DNA of 64,000 bases, from contig CAWDXZ010000007.1 of NCBI GenBank assembly GCA_963806455.1, positions 1 through 64,000 on the forward strand, given 5' to 3'. Shown piece after piece: positions 42,742 through 51,225 of this stretch (the first letter of the stretch is position 1; every line of letters begins with the position of its first letter). The translations under genes and the position numbers were made by a program. The stretch is from Bog-756 sp963806455 (GTDB lineage: Bacteria; Actinomycetota; Acidimicrobiia; Acidimicrobiales; RAAP-2). Below the pieces are notes generated by a model, which worked only from the letters and a program-made list of their open reading frames with translations, was not told the DNA's origin and searched no databases.

Positions 42742-43460
42742 TCCGCCCCCGGAACGGAGCAGGCACCGTCAGCACCGGTCTCGCCGTCGACGCTCCCGGC
42801 CAGGCCGAGGTCGGACATCGCCCGATGCGCCTCCGACCACGCCCGGTCGAGGACGGCCAGGATGACATCGGGCGGCTGCGCCCCGGCGACGCCGTAGGTG
42901 CCGTCGATCACGAAGAACGGCACCCCGGTCACGCCCAGGGAAGAGGCCGTGGACTCGTCGGTCCGGACCTCGGTGCCGAACCGGTCACCGGACAGCACCG
43001 CCACCACCTCGACCCGGTCGAGTCCGATCTCATCGGCCAGCTCGATCAGCGAATCGTGGTCGCTCACCGACCGGCCCTCCGTGAAATAGGCGGCGAACAG
43101 CCGCTCCTCCATGGCGTCGCCGAGGCCATGGACGGCAGCCAGGTGGACCAGCCGATGAGCGTCGAAGGTGTTGCCGGGCTGCACGTCGGACAGGTGGTAC
43201 TCGAGCCCGACCTTGCCGGCGAGGTCGGTCATCCGCCGGTTGGCCGCCTCTGCCTGCGCCCCGGTCATGCCGTACTTTCGCTGGAGGATCTGGCTGAGGG
43301 TGAAGCCCACCCGGGGCGGGGACGACGGGTCCAGCTCATAGCTCCGCCACACCACGCTCACCCGGTCGGCGTGCGGGAACCGGGCCATCGCCGCCTCGAC
43401 GTTGCGCTTGCCCACGTAGCACCACGGGCACACCACGTCCGACCAGATCTCTACCTTCAC
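42720..43460 (-). CDS. DsbA family oxidoreductase, FrnE-like
   Basis: Thioredoxin-fold protein of 246 residues without signal peptide, so cytoplasmic. Active site Cys11-Pro-Trp-Cys14 in MKVEIWSDVVCPWCYVG, helical insertion (about 65-150) and the cis-Pro segment GVTGVPFFVIDGTYGVAGAQ. This is the FrnE/HCCA-isomerase-like group. GGAGG lies upstream of the GTG. The C-terminal 40 residues are low-complexity and overlap the convergent flavoprotein gene. Confidence 0.92.
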   Translation of the reverse strand: MKVEIWSDVVCPWCYVGKRNVEAAMARFPHADRVSVVWRSYELDPSSPPRVGFTLSQILQRKYGMTGAQAEAANRRMTDLAGKVGLEYHLSDVQPGNTFDAHRLVHLAAVHGLGDAMEERLFAAYFTEGRSVSDHDSLIELADEIGLDRVEVVAVLSGDRFGTEVRTDESTASSLGVTGVPFFVIDGTYGVAGAQPPDVILAVLDRAWSEAHRAMSDLGLAGSVDGETGADGACSVPGADQLPGMP

Positions 43461-43594
43461 CTCGACACCTTCCTCCCCGCCCCAGCGCCAACCGCCGGTT
43501 GTCCATGGATATTCCGTCCGGTGCCCAGGCGCTAGCGTCGGTGCCGGCCGAGGCCGGTCGTACCGGTCGGCCGAGAGCAGCAGGAGGAGGTCCG

Positions 43595-44017
43595 GTGGCT
43601 GCAGCCCTGACCGACCAGGTGAAGCAGGTGGTGACGGCCGGGCGGTTGGCCCACATGGTCACCCTCGAGCCCGACGGGCGCCCGCAGGTGTCCCTGGTCT
43701 GGGTGGGCGTGGACGGGGACCAGATCGTGTCGGCCCACATGGGGGCGTGGCGCAAGGTCCAGAACCTGCAGCGGGATCCGAGAGTGGCGCTGTCCATCGA
43801 GGCGGAGGGCCGCGACGAACGCGGCCTCGACCACTACCTCGTGGTCCACGGGCGCGCCGAGGTGGCGCCTGGCGGCGCGGCACCGATGCTGCAGCAGCTG
43901 GCCGAGGTGTACTTGGGGCCCGGGGTCAGGTTCCCGCCGGTGGACGACCCCTCGCTGGGATACGTGGTGAGGATCACCCCGGAGCGGATCGGCGGGGTCG
44001 GGCCCTGGGCCGCTTAG
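43595..44017 (+). CDS. PPOX-class F420-dependent oxidoreductase
   Basis: Split-barrel protein of 140 residues: AGRLAHMVTLEPDGRPQVSLVWVG, HMGAWRKVQNLQRDPRVALSIEAE, YLVVHGRAEVAPG and YVVRITPERIGGVGPW. It belongs to the same F420/FMN family as the gene at 42313 but is only distantly similar. GTG 43595 is preferred because AGGAGG stands a few bases upstream; in-frame codons up to 43499 encode a Gly/Ala/Pro-rich stretch. Its 3' end overlaps the convergent fusion gene by 44 bp. Confidence 0.87.
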   Translation: MAAALTDQVKQVVTAGRLAHMVTLEPDGRPQVSLVWVGVDGDQIVSAHMGAWRKVQNLQRDPRVALSIEAEGRDERGLDHYLVVHGRAEVAPGGAAPMLQQLAEVYLGPGVRFPPVDDPSLGYVVRITPERIGGVGPWAA

Positions 44018-45122
44018 ACGGACGGCCCGTCGGACGCGTCGGCCCGTCGGCCGCGTCGGCCAGTGCGGCCGCCGCCGCCAGGTGCCCGGTGAGCTCGTCG
44101 AGCGACGTCCGGGCGTTGAGTCCGCTGGTCGAAGGCATGACATAGGCGGGGCGCCCGCCGATGCGTCCGGTCTGAAGGCCGGCCACCGCCTTGGGGTCGA
44201 CGACGGCCCGCCAGCCCGACAGCCCCACGAAGCAAACCGCTCCGGGGCGCAGCCATTCGACCATCCGCTCGACGCGGGCGTAGCCCTGCCGGTACTCGCC
44301 CACGGAGACCTCGGCGGCGGTCCGGGTGGGCCGCTTGACGAAGTCGGTCATCCCCATGCCGTGCCCGACGAGGGCGTCCACGGGATCGCGATCCTTCGCC
44401 ACCAACCCGGCGCCGAGGGCGGCGGGCCAGAACCGGTTGCCCGGTCGGGCAAACCCGATCCCGGCGTCGGCGGAATAGAAGGAGGCATTGACCCCGCAGA
44501 CCAGCAGCCGCATGCCGTCGGCCACCGTGTCGGCCAGGGTGCGCCCGCGCACCGCCCGCATGCGGACCTCGTCGCCGGACACGGCGAGGGACCCCGCCTC
44601 GACCTCGAAGCCGGCGCCCACCACCTGGTCGACCAGCCGGTCCGCCGGCCACCCGGCGAAGAACCGCCCGCCGACGGTGTCGTCCGGGTGCTCGGCGCCC
44701 TCGTACTGCCCCTCGAGGACCTGCAGCTCCAGGGGCGATCCGATGGCAAGCGACCGATGGAGGTCCCACAGGGCGAGCGGCCACCGGCTCCGGGGGACGT
44801 GCAGGTGGGACATCCACGACCAGGCACCGCCGATCGAGCGGCGGGCGAAGGGCAGGTGCTCGAGGTCGGCCTGCACGTAGAGGGCTCGGGGCACCCGCTG
44901 CCGGCAGGCGCGCAGCATGGCGGTCGATGCGTCCAGGGCGATGGACGGCGTCCCGAGGTGGGGCAGATAGCGGCCGGCGCCGCACCCGACATCCAGGCGG
45001 GGCGCACCCGGCTCGACCCGCCGGGCGAACGAGGTCGCCTCCCGTCGCCGGCCGGCCCGGGCGTGCGTGGTGGCCCACTCCATGCCCCGTTCGTCGTAGA
45101 TCGCCACCGTGGCCCGGTCCAC
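43974..45122 (-). CDS. Fusion of SAM-dependent methyltransferase and Mug-type uracil/mismatch DNA glycosylase
   Basis: Protein of 382 residues. The first half (about 1-190) is a class I methyltransferase: LDVGCGAGRYLPHLG, IALDASTAMLRACRQR, VQADLEHLPFARRSIGGAWSWMSHLHVPR. The second (about 203-350) is a Mug-like G:T/U glycosylase: LLVCGVNASFYSADAGIGF with catalytic Asn212, ARPGNRFWPA, GMGMTDFVKRPTRTAAEVS and PSTSGLNARTS in the DNA-intercalation position. The tail is basic. GTG 45122 has TAAGAT six bases upstream (leaderless). Glycosylase activity is plausible; the methyl-transfer target is unknown. Confidence 0.88.
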   Translation of the reverse strand: MDRATVAIYDERGMEWATTHARAGRRREATSFARRVEPGAPRLDVGCGAGRYLPHLGTPSIALDASTAMLRACRQRVPRALYVQADLEHLPFARRSIGGAWSWMSHLHVPRSRWPLALWDLHRSLAIGSPLELQVLEGQYEGAEHPDDTVGGRFFAGWPADRLVDQVVGAGFEVEAGSLAVSGDEVRMRAVRGRTLADTVADGMRLLVCGVNASFYSADAGIGFARPGNRFWPAALGAGLVAKDRDPVDALVGHGMGMTDFVKRPTRTAAEVSVGEYRQGYARVERMVEWLRPGAVCFVGLSGWRAVVDPKAVAGLQTGRIGGRPAYVMPSTSGLNARTSLDELTGHLAAAAALADAADGPTRPTGRPSKRPRARPRRSAPG

Positions 45123-45161
45123 CGGGCGATCTTAGGAGCGGCTCCCGGTGGGACGGGGCGG

Positions 45162-45890
45162 TCAGGGCTCGAAGCGGTAGCCCATCCCGGTCTCGGTGCG
45201 GAAGTGCCGCGGGCGCGACGGGTCTGTCTCCAGCTTGCGCCTCACCCGGGCCATCAGCACCCGCAGGTAGTCGGTCTCGGTGTCGTACTCGGGGCCCCAC
45301 ACCTCGTGGAGCAGCTGGCGCTGCGACACCAACCGCCCCGGGTGGCGGGCGAGCACCTCGACCAGGCTCCATTCCTTCGGCGTCAGATGGACCGGGGCAC
45401 CGTCGCGGATGGCGCGCTTGGCCAGCAGGTCCACCGTGAAGCCCTCGGCCTCGACCCGGAGCTCTTCGACATCGGTCGTCCGCCTCCGCAGGGTCGCCCG
45501 CAAGCGGGCCAGGAGCTCGTCCATGCCGAAGGGCTTGGTCATGTAGTCGTCCGCGCCGGCGTCGAGCGCCTCCACCTTGCTGACGCTCTGGTGACGGGCG
45601 GACAGCACGATGATGGGCACGGGGCTCCGTGCACGGATGCCGCGGATCACCTCGATCCCGTCCATGCCCGGCAGCCCGAGATCGAGCAGGACCACATCCG
45701 GGTGGTGGCGACCGGCCTGTTCGAGCCCTTCCTCACCCGTATGGGCCACCACCACCTCGTAGCCGCGGGCGGTCAGACTGAGGTCGAGCGCCCGCAGCAG
45801 CGAGGCGTCGTCGTCGCAGACCAGCACCCGGGCCCCCCGCTCGCCCGTGGTGCCCACCCGGGTGCGTGAGGCCGGGCTCGGAGAGGTCAT
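45162..45890 (-). CDS. kdpE: Response regulator KdpE
   Basis: OmpR/PhoB-type regulator of 242 residues: receiver domain with acidic pocket CDDD (26-28), phospho-acceptor Asp70 (VVLLDLGLPG), Lys in YMTKPFG; winged-helix DNA-binding domain with HLTPKEWSLVEVLARHPGRLVSQRQLL and YLRVLMARVRRKLE. Start ATG overlaps the kdpD stop (ATGA). Expected to activate kdpFABC at low K+ or osmotic stress by binding direct repeats upstream of the structural genes. Confidence 0.94.
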   Translation of the reverse strand: MTSPSPASRTRVGTTGERGARVLVCDDDASLLRALDLSLTARGYEVVVAHTGEEGLEQAGRHHPDVVLLDLGLPGMDGIEVIRGIRARSPVPIIVLSARHQSVSKVEALDAGADDYMTKPFGMDELLARLRATLRRRTTDVEELRVEAEGFTVDLLAKRAIRDGAPVHLTPKEWSLVEVLARHPGRLVSQRQLLHEVWGPEYDTETDYLRVLMARVRRKLETDPSRPRHFRTETGMGYRFEP

Positions 45891-48628
45891 GCCGGCGGGT
45901 CGCCGCCGGTGGTGGAACCGGCGGTCTCCGATGCGGGTGCGGGGTCCCGGTCGGGGGCGGCGGGTACCGGAGTCGCCGCCGAGGCCACGGCCCCGCCCGC
46001 CGGATCCACCGGCTCGTCCTCGGGGATCCTGACCACCATGGTGCACCCGCCGCCCGGTGTGTCCTCGATGTCGAGTGCCCCCCCGACGGCCTCGACGAAC
46101 CCCCGGGCCACCGCCAGGCCCAGCCCCACGCCCCCCAGGTTCGCCGCATCACCGAGCCGCTGGAACGGCAGGAAGACGCGATCGCGATCCTCGCGTGGGA
46201 TGCCCGGCCCGCGATCGACGATCCGGATGTGCACCCGGCCCGCCACCGGCCCCGCCTCGACACGGAGCCCCTTCCCATCGGCATGGACGAGCGAGTTGTC
46301 GATGAGGTTGGCCAGGGCCCGCTCCAACAGGACGGGGTCCGTGTGGACACGGGGGAGGATCGAGGGGAGGTCGACCTCGACGCCGCTGGCACGGGGCCCG
46401 AGGCTGGTGACGGCGGTCTCGACGACCTCGGTGACATCGCTGCTCTGGTCGAGCACGTCCATGGAGCCGGTCTGGAGGCGGCTCATGTCCAACAGGTTCT
46501 CGACCAGGCTGTTCAGCCGATCGGCCTCGTCGTCGATGGTGCGGATCAGGATCTGTGTCTCGTCGGGCCCGAACTCGAGCTGGTCGGAGAGGAGGCTGGA
46601 CGATGCCGCCTTGATGGAGGCCAGCGGGGTGCGGAGGTCATGGCTCACCGCCGCCAGCAAGGCCGAGCGCAGCTGGTTGGCCCGGGCCAGGGCCTCCGCC
46701 TCGGCGGCCTCGGCGTGCAGGCGATCGCTCTCGAGCGCCGCGGCGAGCTGGGCGGCGAACCCGGTCAGGATCTCCCGGTCCTCGGCGGAGAGGGCCGGGC
46801 CGCGGAGGGCGAGGACCTCCCGTTCGGTCAGCGGGAGCACCTCGACGGCCTCGTCGGGCGAGCCGGGGGGTTGAAGCCCGGCCGTGACGATGGACGACCA
46901 ATCGGAGGTGGCACCCGGAGTGGAGCCGCCCGAACCGGCGCCGGGCCGGTCGTGGGCGCCGGGCCGGAGCACGGCGGCGGCCTCCAGCCGGAAGGCCACC
47001 AGCAGCTCCTTGAGCAGTGCCGGCAGGGGGTTTCCTTCCGGGGCGACCATGCGGCCGGCCACCCGGGCCAGCATCTGGGCATCCGTCCGGGCCCGGACGG
47101 CCGCCGCCGTCCGCCGGGCTGAGAGGTCGACCAGCAGGCTGACCACGCCCGCGGTGACCAGGAACATCACCAGGGCGAGGATGTCACGGGCATCGGCAAT
47201 GGTGAAGGTGTGGATGGGTGGTGCGAAGAAGTAATTGGACAGGAGGAAACCGGCTGCGGCCGCCAGTGCCGCCGGCCACACCCCGCCGATGGCGGCGACC
47301 ACCACCACCAGTACCAGGTACGAGCTCAGCGCGGTGGCCAGGCTGTCCACGCCCCGGTCGGCCGTCAGGACCAGGGTGAGCAACGGGAAGCCGATGGCCC
47401 CGATCAACAGCGCCGCCATCCGGCGGCGGACGGGGAGGGGCGAGAAGAGCCGGCGACGGGAGCGGTGCACCGCGCCCTGCTCGTGGGCGGGCGGGCGGTC
47501 GCCGGCGTCGACCTCCGCCCCGGGGGTCCCGCCGTCGGGGTCGGGTTGCAGCTCCGGCTGGGTGGCGATGACGTGGACGTCCAGCGAACCGCCGGCCGCC
47601 CGGATGACCGAGTTGATGATGGACCCGCGGAGGAATTCGTTCAGCCGGCTCCGGTGGGTGGCGCCCATCACCAGCTGGGTGGCGTTCTCGGTGCGGGCCA
47701 CCTGCACCAGGGCGGGGGCTACATCCGTGCCGACCACCTCGACGAACCGCCCGCCCAGGTCATCGAGCAGGGCCCGGTTGTGGACCAGTCCCTGTGCCCC
47801 GGCGCCGGTCAGGGCGTCGTCGGTGCGGACGTGCACCCCGACCAGCTCGGCCTTGGTCCGCATGGCCATCCGGGCCGCACGCCTGATCAGCACGGCACTG
47901 CCGCGGGAGCCGGTGATCGAGACCACCACTCGTTCCTTGGTCTCCCACGGGCCGGCGATGCTGTGGCGCTCGCGGTAGTCGTTGAGCTCCTCGTCCACCC
48001 GGTCCGCCACCCACAGGAGGGCCAGCTCGCGCAGGGCGGTGAGGTTGCCGGTCCGGAAGTAGTTGGCCAGGGCCGGATCGATGCGCTCGGCGGGATAGAT
48101 GTTGCCGTGGGCCAGCCGCCGCCGAAGCGCCTCGGGGGCCATGTCGACCAGCTCGATCTGGTCGGCCGACCGCACCACCGGATCGGGCACCGTCTCGTGC
48201 TGGGTGACCCCGGTGATCTGCTGCACGACGTCGTTGAGGGACTCGAGATGCTGGAGGTTGACGGTGGAGATGACATTGATGCCGGCGTCGAGGAGGTCCT
48301 CGACGTCCTGCCATCGCTTGGGGTGCTTGGACCCGGGGACGTTCGTGTGGGCCAGCTCGTCCACCAGGACGAGCTGGGGCCGTCGCGCCAGCAGTCCGTC
48401 GACGTCCATCTCCTCGAAACTCTGGCCCCGGTACTCGGCGGTGCGGCGCGGGAAGACCTCGAGGTCCCGGATCTGGGCGTCGGTCTGGGGCCGGCCGTGC
48501 TCCTGGACCCAGCCGACGACCACGTCGGTGCCGCGTTCCTTCCGCCGCCAGCCCTCGTTGAGCATGGCATAGGTCTTGCCGACCCCGGGCGCTGCGCCGA
48601 GATAGAGCCGAAGCTTTCCCCGTGCCAC
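45887..48628 (-). CDS. kdpD: Osmosensitive K+ channel histidine kinase KdpD
   Basis: Full-length KdpD of 913 residues: N-terminal KdpD ATP-binding domain (LYLGAAPGVGKTYAML, VLVDELAHTNVPGSKHPKRWQDVEDLL), a universal-stress-like domain (about 240-370, RVVVSITGSRGS, QLVMGATHRSRL), four TM helices of DUF4118 (about 400-500), a GAF-like linker and kinase core with His663 (AAVSHDLRTPLASIKA) and NLIDNSLVHADGKG. GTG 48628 follows AGGAGG by nine bases. Upstream of kdpE in one operon on the strand opposite kdpFABC. Confidence 0.95.
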   Translation of the reverse strand: MARGKLRLYLGAAPGVGKTYAMLNEGWRRKERGTDVVVGWVQEHGRPQTDAQIRDLEVFPRRTAEYRGQSFEEMDVDGLLARRPQLVLVDELAHTNVPGSKHPKRWQDVEDLLDAGINVISTVNLQHLESLNDVVQQITGVTQHETVPDPVVRSADQIELVDMAPEALRRRLAHGNIYPAERIDPALANYFRTGNLTALRELALLWVADRVDEELNDYRERHSIAGPWETKERVVVSITGSRGSAVLIRRAARMAMRTKAELVGVHVRTDDALTGAGAQGLVHNRALLDDLGGRFVEVVGTDVAPALVQVARTENATQLVMGATHRSRLNEFLRGSIINSVIRAAGGSLDVHVIATQPELQPDPDGGTPGAEVDAGDRPPAHEQGAVHRSRRRLFSPLPVRRRMAALLIGAIGFPLLTLVLTADRGVDSLATALSSYLVLVVVVAAIGGVWPAALAAAAGFLLSNYFFAPPIHTFTIADARDILALVMFLVTAGVVSLLVDLSARRTAAAVRARTDAQMLARVAGRMVAPEGNPLPALLKELLVAFRLEAAAVLRPGAHDRPGAGSGGSTPGATSDWSSIVTAGLQPPGSPDEAVEVLPLTEREVLALRGPALSAEDREILTGFAAQLAAALESDRLHAEAAEAEALARANQLRSALLAAVSHDLRTPLASIKAASSSLLSDQLEFGPDETQILIRTIDDEADRLNSLVENLLDMSRLQTGSMDVLDQSSDVTEVVETAVTSLGPRASGVEVDLPSILPRVHTDPVLLERALANLIDNSLVHADGKGLRVEAGPVAGRVHIRIVDRGPGIPREDRDRVFLPFQRLGDAANLGGVGLGLAVARGFVEAVGGALDIEDTPGGGCTMVVRIPEDEPVDPAGGAVASAATPVPAAPDRDPAPASETAGSTTGGDPPA

Positions 48629-48754
48629 CGTTGATGGCCTCCTGACCCTAGGGTCGACCCGCTACTTGCCGCCGAGTCCTGTCTTCGGCGATCCGGAGCC
48701 GCGCCGGCAACCACCTCGCCGACACGATCCAGGCTATGTCCTCGGAGGATGCCA

Positions 48755-49450
48755 TCAGGCCGCCGTGGCCGGATCCGGGTCGAGGCTGTAGCCGACGCCC
48801 GGCATGGTCCGGATCAAGGTGCCCGACCCGTCGTGGAGCTTCTGCCGAAGCCGGTGCACGTAGGCGTGCAGGTACTGCGCCTCCCGCCCGTAGCCGGTTC
48901 CCCACACAGAGGAGAGGATCATCTGGTGGGTGCACGTCCTGCCGGCGTGGCGGGCCAGGAAGGCGAGGACGTCGAACTCTTTCGCCGTGAGCTCGACCGG
49001 CTTCCCGTCCACTCGGGCCTCGTGGTGGACGAGATCGAGGTCGAGTGGCCCGATGGTGATCGTGGTGATCACGGGGTCGTCGGAGGTGGGCGACCGATGG
49101 CGCAAGGCGGTACGGATGCGCGCCTCGAGCTCGGCCATGCCGAACGGCTTGGTGACGAAGTCGTCCGCCCCGCCGTCGAGGGCGGCCACCTTGCGTTCCT
49201 CGGCGCCGCTGGCCGACAGGATGATGATCGGCACCGCGCTCCACCGGCGGATCCGCCTGCACACCGCCTGCCCGTCGATGTCGGGCAGCCCGAGGTCGAG
49301 CACGACGACATCGGGGGAGGCCGAGGCGGTCTGGGCGATCCCCTCTTCACCGTCGACAGCGGTGATCACGTCATGGCCTCCGGCGCGGAGGCCCAGCCGG
49401 AGGGCACGGAGCAGCGAGGGATCGTCGTCGATCACCAGCACCTTTGCCAC
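48755..49450 (-). CDS. KdpE-like response regulator (second copy)
   Basis: OmpR-family regulator of 231 residues with receiver pocket DDD (8-10), Asp52 (VVLDLGLPDIDG), FVTKPFG, and winged helix VELTAKEFDVLAFLARHAGRTCTHQMIL, LHAYVHRLRQKLH. Similar to the KdpE at 45162 but clearly diverged. It starts five bases after the short KdpD-like kinase gene, its probable partner, so the locus encodes two complete two-component systems in tandem. Confidence 0.93.
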   Translation of the reverse strand: MAKVLVIDDDPSLLRALRLGLRAGGHDVITAVDGEEGIAQTASASPDVVVLDLGLPDIDGQAVCRRIRRWSAVPIIILSASGAEERKVAALDGGADDFVTKPFGMAELEARIRTALRHRSPTSDDPVITTITIGPLDLDLVHHEARVDGKPVELTAKEFDVLAFLARHAGRTCTHQMILSSVWGTGYGREAQYLHAYVHRLRQKLHDGSGTLIRTMPGVGYSLDPDPATAA

Positions 49451-49455
49451 GGTCG

Positions 49456-50934
49456 TCAGCCGTCGCCCCGGTCGGCGGCCGGTGCATTGGCCAACGGGAG
49501 GGTGAAGACGAACCGGGCCCCCCCACCGGGGGCGTCCTCGACCCAGATGCGCCCGCCATGGGCTTCGACGAACGTCTTGGCGATGGTCAGACCGATGCCG
49601 GCCCGCCCCCCCGTGTCGAAGCGGACGTACCGGTCGAAGACGGACTCCCGCTCGCCAGGGGGCACTCCTGGCCCCGCATCGCTGACCGACAGGGCGATGC
49701 AGTGGCCACGGACCTCACCGGACACCGTGATCAGGCTGCCTGGTGGGGCATAGCGATGTGCATTGTCCAACAGGTTAGCCAGTACCTGGCCGATCAGGAC
49801 CTGGTCGATGTCGGCGTGCGGCAGGTCCTCGGGCACGGCCACCACGACCGGGCGGTCCCCCAGCGAGGAGCGGAGGGCACTCACCACCCCACGCGCCAGG
49901 TCGAGGACGGATGTGGGCCCTCGACGCACTTCGAGAACGCCGGCGTCGATGCGTGTCATGTCGAGCAGGCTGGTCACCAGCCGGGTCAACCGGTCGGTCT
50001 CGACGTCGATCAAACCGTGCAGCTCGTCGACATCGGCGTCCGACAGCGGGTAGGAGGGATGCAACAAGGTCGACGATGCCACCTTCATGGTGGCCAAAGG
50101 TGTGCGCAGGTCGTGCGAGACCGCTCCCACCAGCGCATGCCGCAGGCGGTCGACCTCCTCCAACAGCTCCGAACGGACGGCCCGGTCCCGGAGCTGGGCC
50201 CGTTCCAGGGCCAGGGCGGCATGGTTGGCGAAGGTATGGAGCAGCTCCCGGTCCGCTTCGGTGGCCGATCTGCCCCGCATGGCCAGCATGCCGACCGGAC
50301 GGCCCGACGCGGTGAGCGCCACGGCCCGGACCTCACCCGGCCCGGACGGCCAGGTGTCGAGGCTGACCGGGACGCCGGAAAGCGGCTCGAATCCCTGGAG
50401 CTCGGACCGCGAGAGGACCTCGCCGGCGGCGGCGGCTATCTCCAGCCGGTCGCCCTGAGGGACGAGGAGGGCCACCCCGGGCACGTCGAACACGGTCCGC
50501 ACCGCACCGACGATGGTCCTCAGCAGTTCGTCGACCGAACGGTCCTCCACCAGGAGCTCTGACAACTCGAAGAGACGTTGGGCGTCAGCCGTCCGGCTCT
50601 CGGCCTCGTACCGCGCCGACTCCAGACTGGCGACGACCCTCGACACCAGCAACATGACCACGGCGTAGACGGCCAGCGCCACCCAGTCCTGGCCGTTGGC
50701 CACGCTCAGTCGGTTGTAGGGCGGGACGAAGGCGTAGTCGTAGACGAGGAACCCGGCGCCGACGGTCACCAGCCCGGCCCGGAACCCCGCGACGATCACG
50801 GCGGCGACCACCGGCACCACCAGAACCAGCGCGGGGGTGGCGATGCTCAGATGTGAGCGCATCGGCAGCATGGCCGCACCCAGTCCGACCGTGAGCACGA
50901 TGCCGACAATTGCTCCCACCACCGTTCTGCGCAC
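49456..50934 (-). CDS. Short KdpD-like sensor histidine kinase (DUF4118-GAF-HisKA-HATPase)
   Basis: Membrane kinase of 492 residues. N-terminal four-helix DUF4118 module (about 1-105, ending VPPYNRLSVANGQDWVALAVYAVVMLLVSRVV), a GAF-like domain (about 118-255), HisKA with His274 (VGAVSHDLRTPLATMK) and HATPase NLLDNAHRYAPPGSL...DAGPGVPPGE...GIGLTIAKTF. It lacks the KdpD ATP-binding and stress domains, so is a truncated architecture rather than a broken kdpD; the frame is intact. GTG 50934 follows GACAAT (50946-50941) at six bases, a leaderless start divergent from kdpFABC. Confidence 0.92.
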   Translation of the reverse strand: MRRTVVGAIVGIVLTVGLGAAMLPMRSHLSIATPALVLVVPVVAAVIVAGFRAGLVTVGAGFLVYDYAFVPPYNRLSVANGQDWVALAVYAVVMLLVSRVVASLESARYEAESRTADAQRLFELSELLVEDRSVDELLRTIVGAVRTVFDVPGVALLVPQGDRLEIAAAAGEVLSRSELQGFEPLSGVPVSLDTWPSGPGEVRAVALTASGRPVGMLAMRGRSATEADRELLHTFANHAALALERAQLRDRAVRSELLEEVDRLRHALVGAVSHDLRTPLATMKVASSTLLHPSYPLSDADVDELHGLIDVETDRLTRLVTSLLDMTRIDAGVLEVRRGPTSVLDLARGVVSALRSSLGDRPVVVAVPEDLPHADIDQVLIGQVLANLLDNAHRYAPPGSLITVSGEVRGHCIALSVSDAGPGVPPGERESVFDRYVRFDTGGRAGIGLTIAKTFVEAHGGRIWVEDAPGGGARFVFTLPLANAPAADRGDG

Positions 50935-50985
50935 GGGACCATTGTCGTACGGAAACGGTGAAGTCGCCGTCAGGGATCGACCCTG

Positions 50986-51002
50986 TTCAGAATTAATTCA
51001 GA
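50986..51002. promoter_or_regulatory. OmpR-type direct repeat upstream of kdpFABC
   Basis: TTCAGA-ATTAA-TTCAGA: two identical hexamers 11 bases apart, the 6-5-6 geometry bound by OmpR/KdpE-family dimers. It lies in the AT-rich divergent region, 54 bases before the first small ORF and 52 before the short kinase gene, so either regulator could control both directions. Confidence 0.6.
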
Positions 51003-51055
51003 GCCACCGGCCCGAATAGAGAGCCTGTTAAGAACGACGAGCAGATACTCGTTCC

Positions 51056-51139
51056 ATGGCAGATTTCCTCGCAGTGCTCGGCATCATCGGGTTCGCCGTG
51101 GTGATGCTCGGGCTCATCTGGGCTCTGGACCGGGTATGA
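51056..51139 (+). CDS. Tiny single-TM protein preceding kdpF
   Basis: ORF of 27 codons: short polar start MADF, hydrophobic helix LAVLGIIGFAVVMLGLIWAL, then DRV. Its TGA overlaps the kdpF ATG (ATGA). Small membrane ORFs in this position are, from memory, common before actinobacterial kdpF, ending in a charged Asp/Arg pair as here; they are usually unannotated. Might be a KdpF-like stabilising subunit or leader peptide. Confidence 0.6.
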   Translation: MADFLAVLGIIGFAVVMLGLIWALDRV

Positions 51140-51225
51140 CGGTCACCCAGGGCATCCTCCTTGGCATCGCCGCGCTGATGCTCATCTACCTCGGCTTCGC
51201 CATGTTCAAGCCCGAGAAGTTCTAG
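51136..51225 (+). CDS. kdpF: K+-transporting ATPase subunit KdpF
   Basis: Single-helix peptide of 29 residues (MTVTQGILLGIAALMLIYLG, then FAMFKPEKF). The pattern of a hydrophobic helix ending in a short polar PEKF tail is that of KdpF, which stabilises the KdpABC complex. It abuts kdpA directly (TAG then ATG) and overlaps the preceding tiny ORF by four bases. Confidence 0.88.
   Translation: MTVTQGILLGIAALMLIYLGFAMFKPEKF

Noticed and set aside
44024..44057. 17-bp tandem repeat at the 3' end of the methyltransferase-Mug gene
   Set aside because: It lies in a low-complexity Arg/Pro-rich tail and is explained by GC-rich codon repetition.
49456..50934. Short KdpD-like kinase as a truncated kdpD pseudogene
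   Set aside because: The frame is intact, has its own promoter-like element and a paired regulator, and keeps all kinase motifs; a distinct architecture is more likely.
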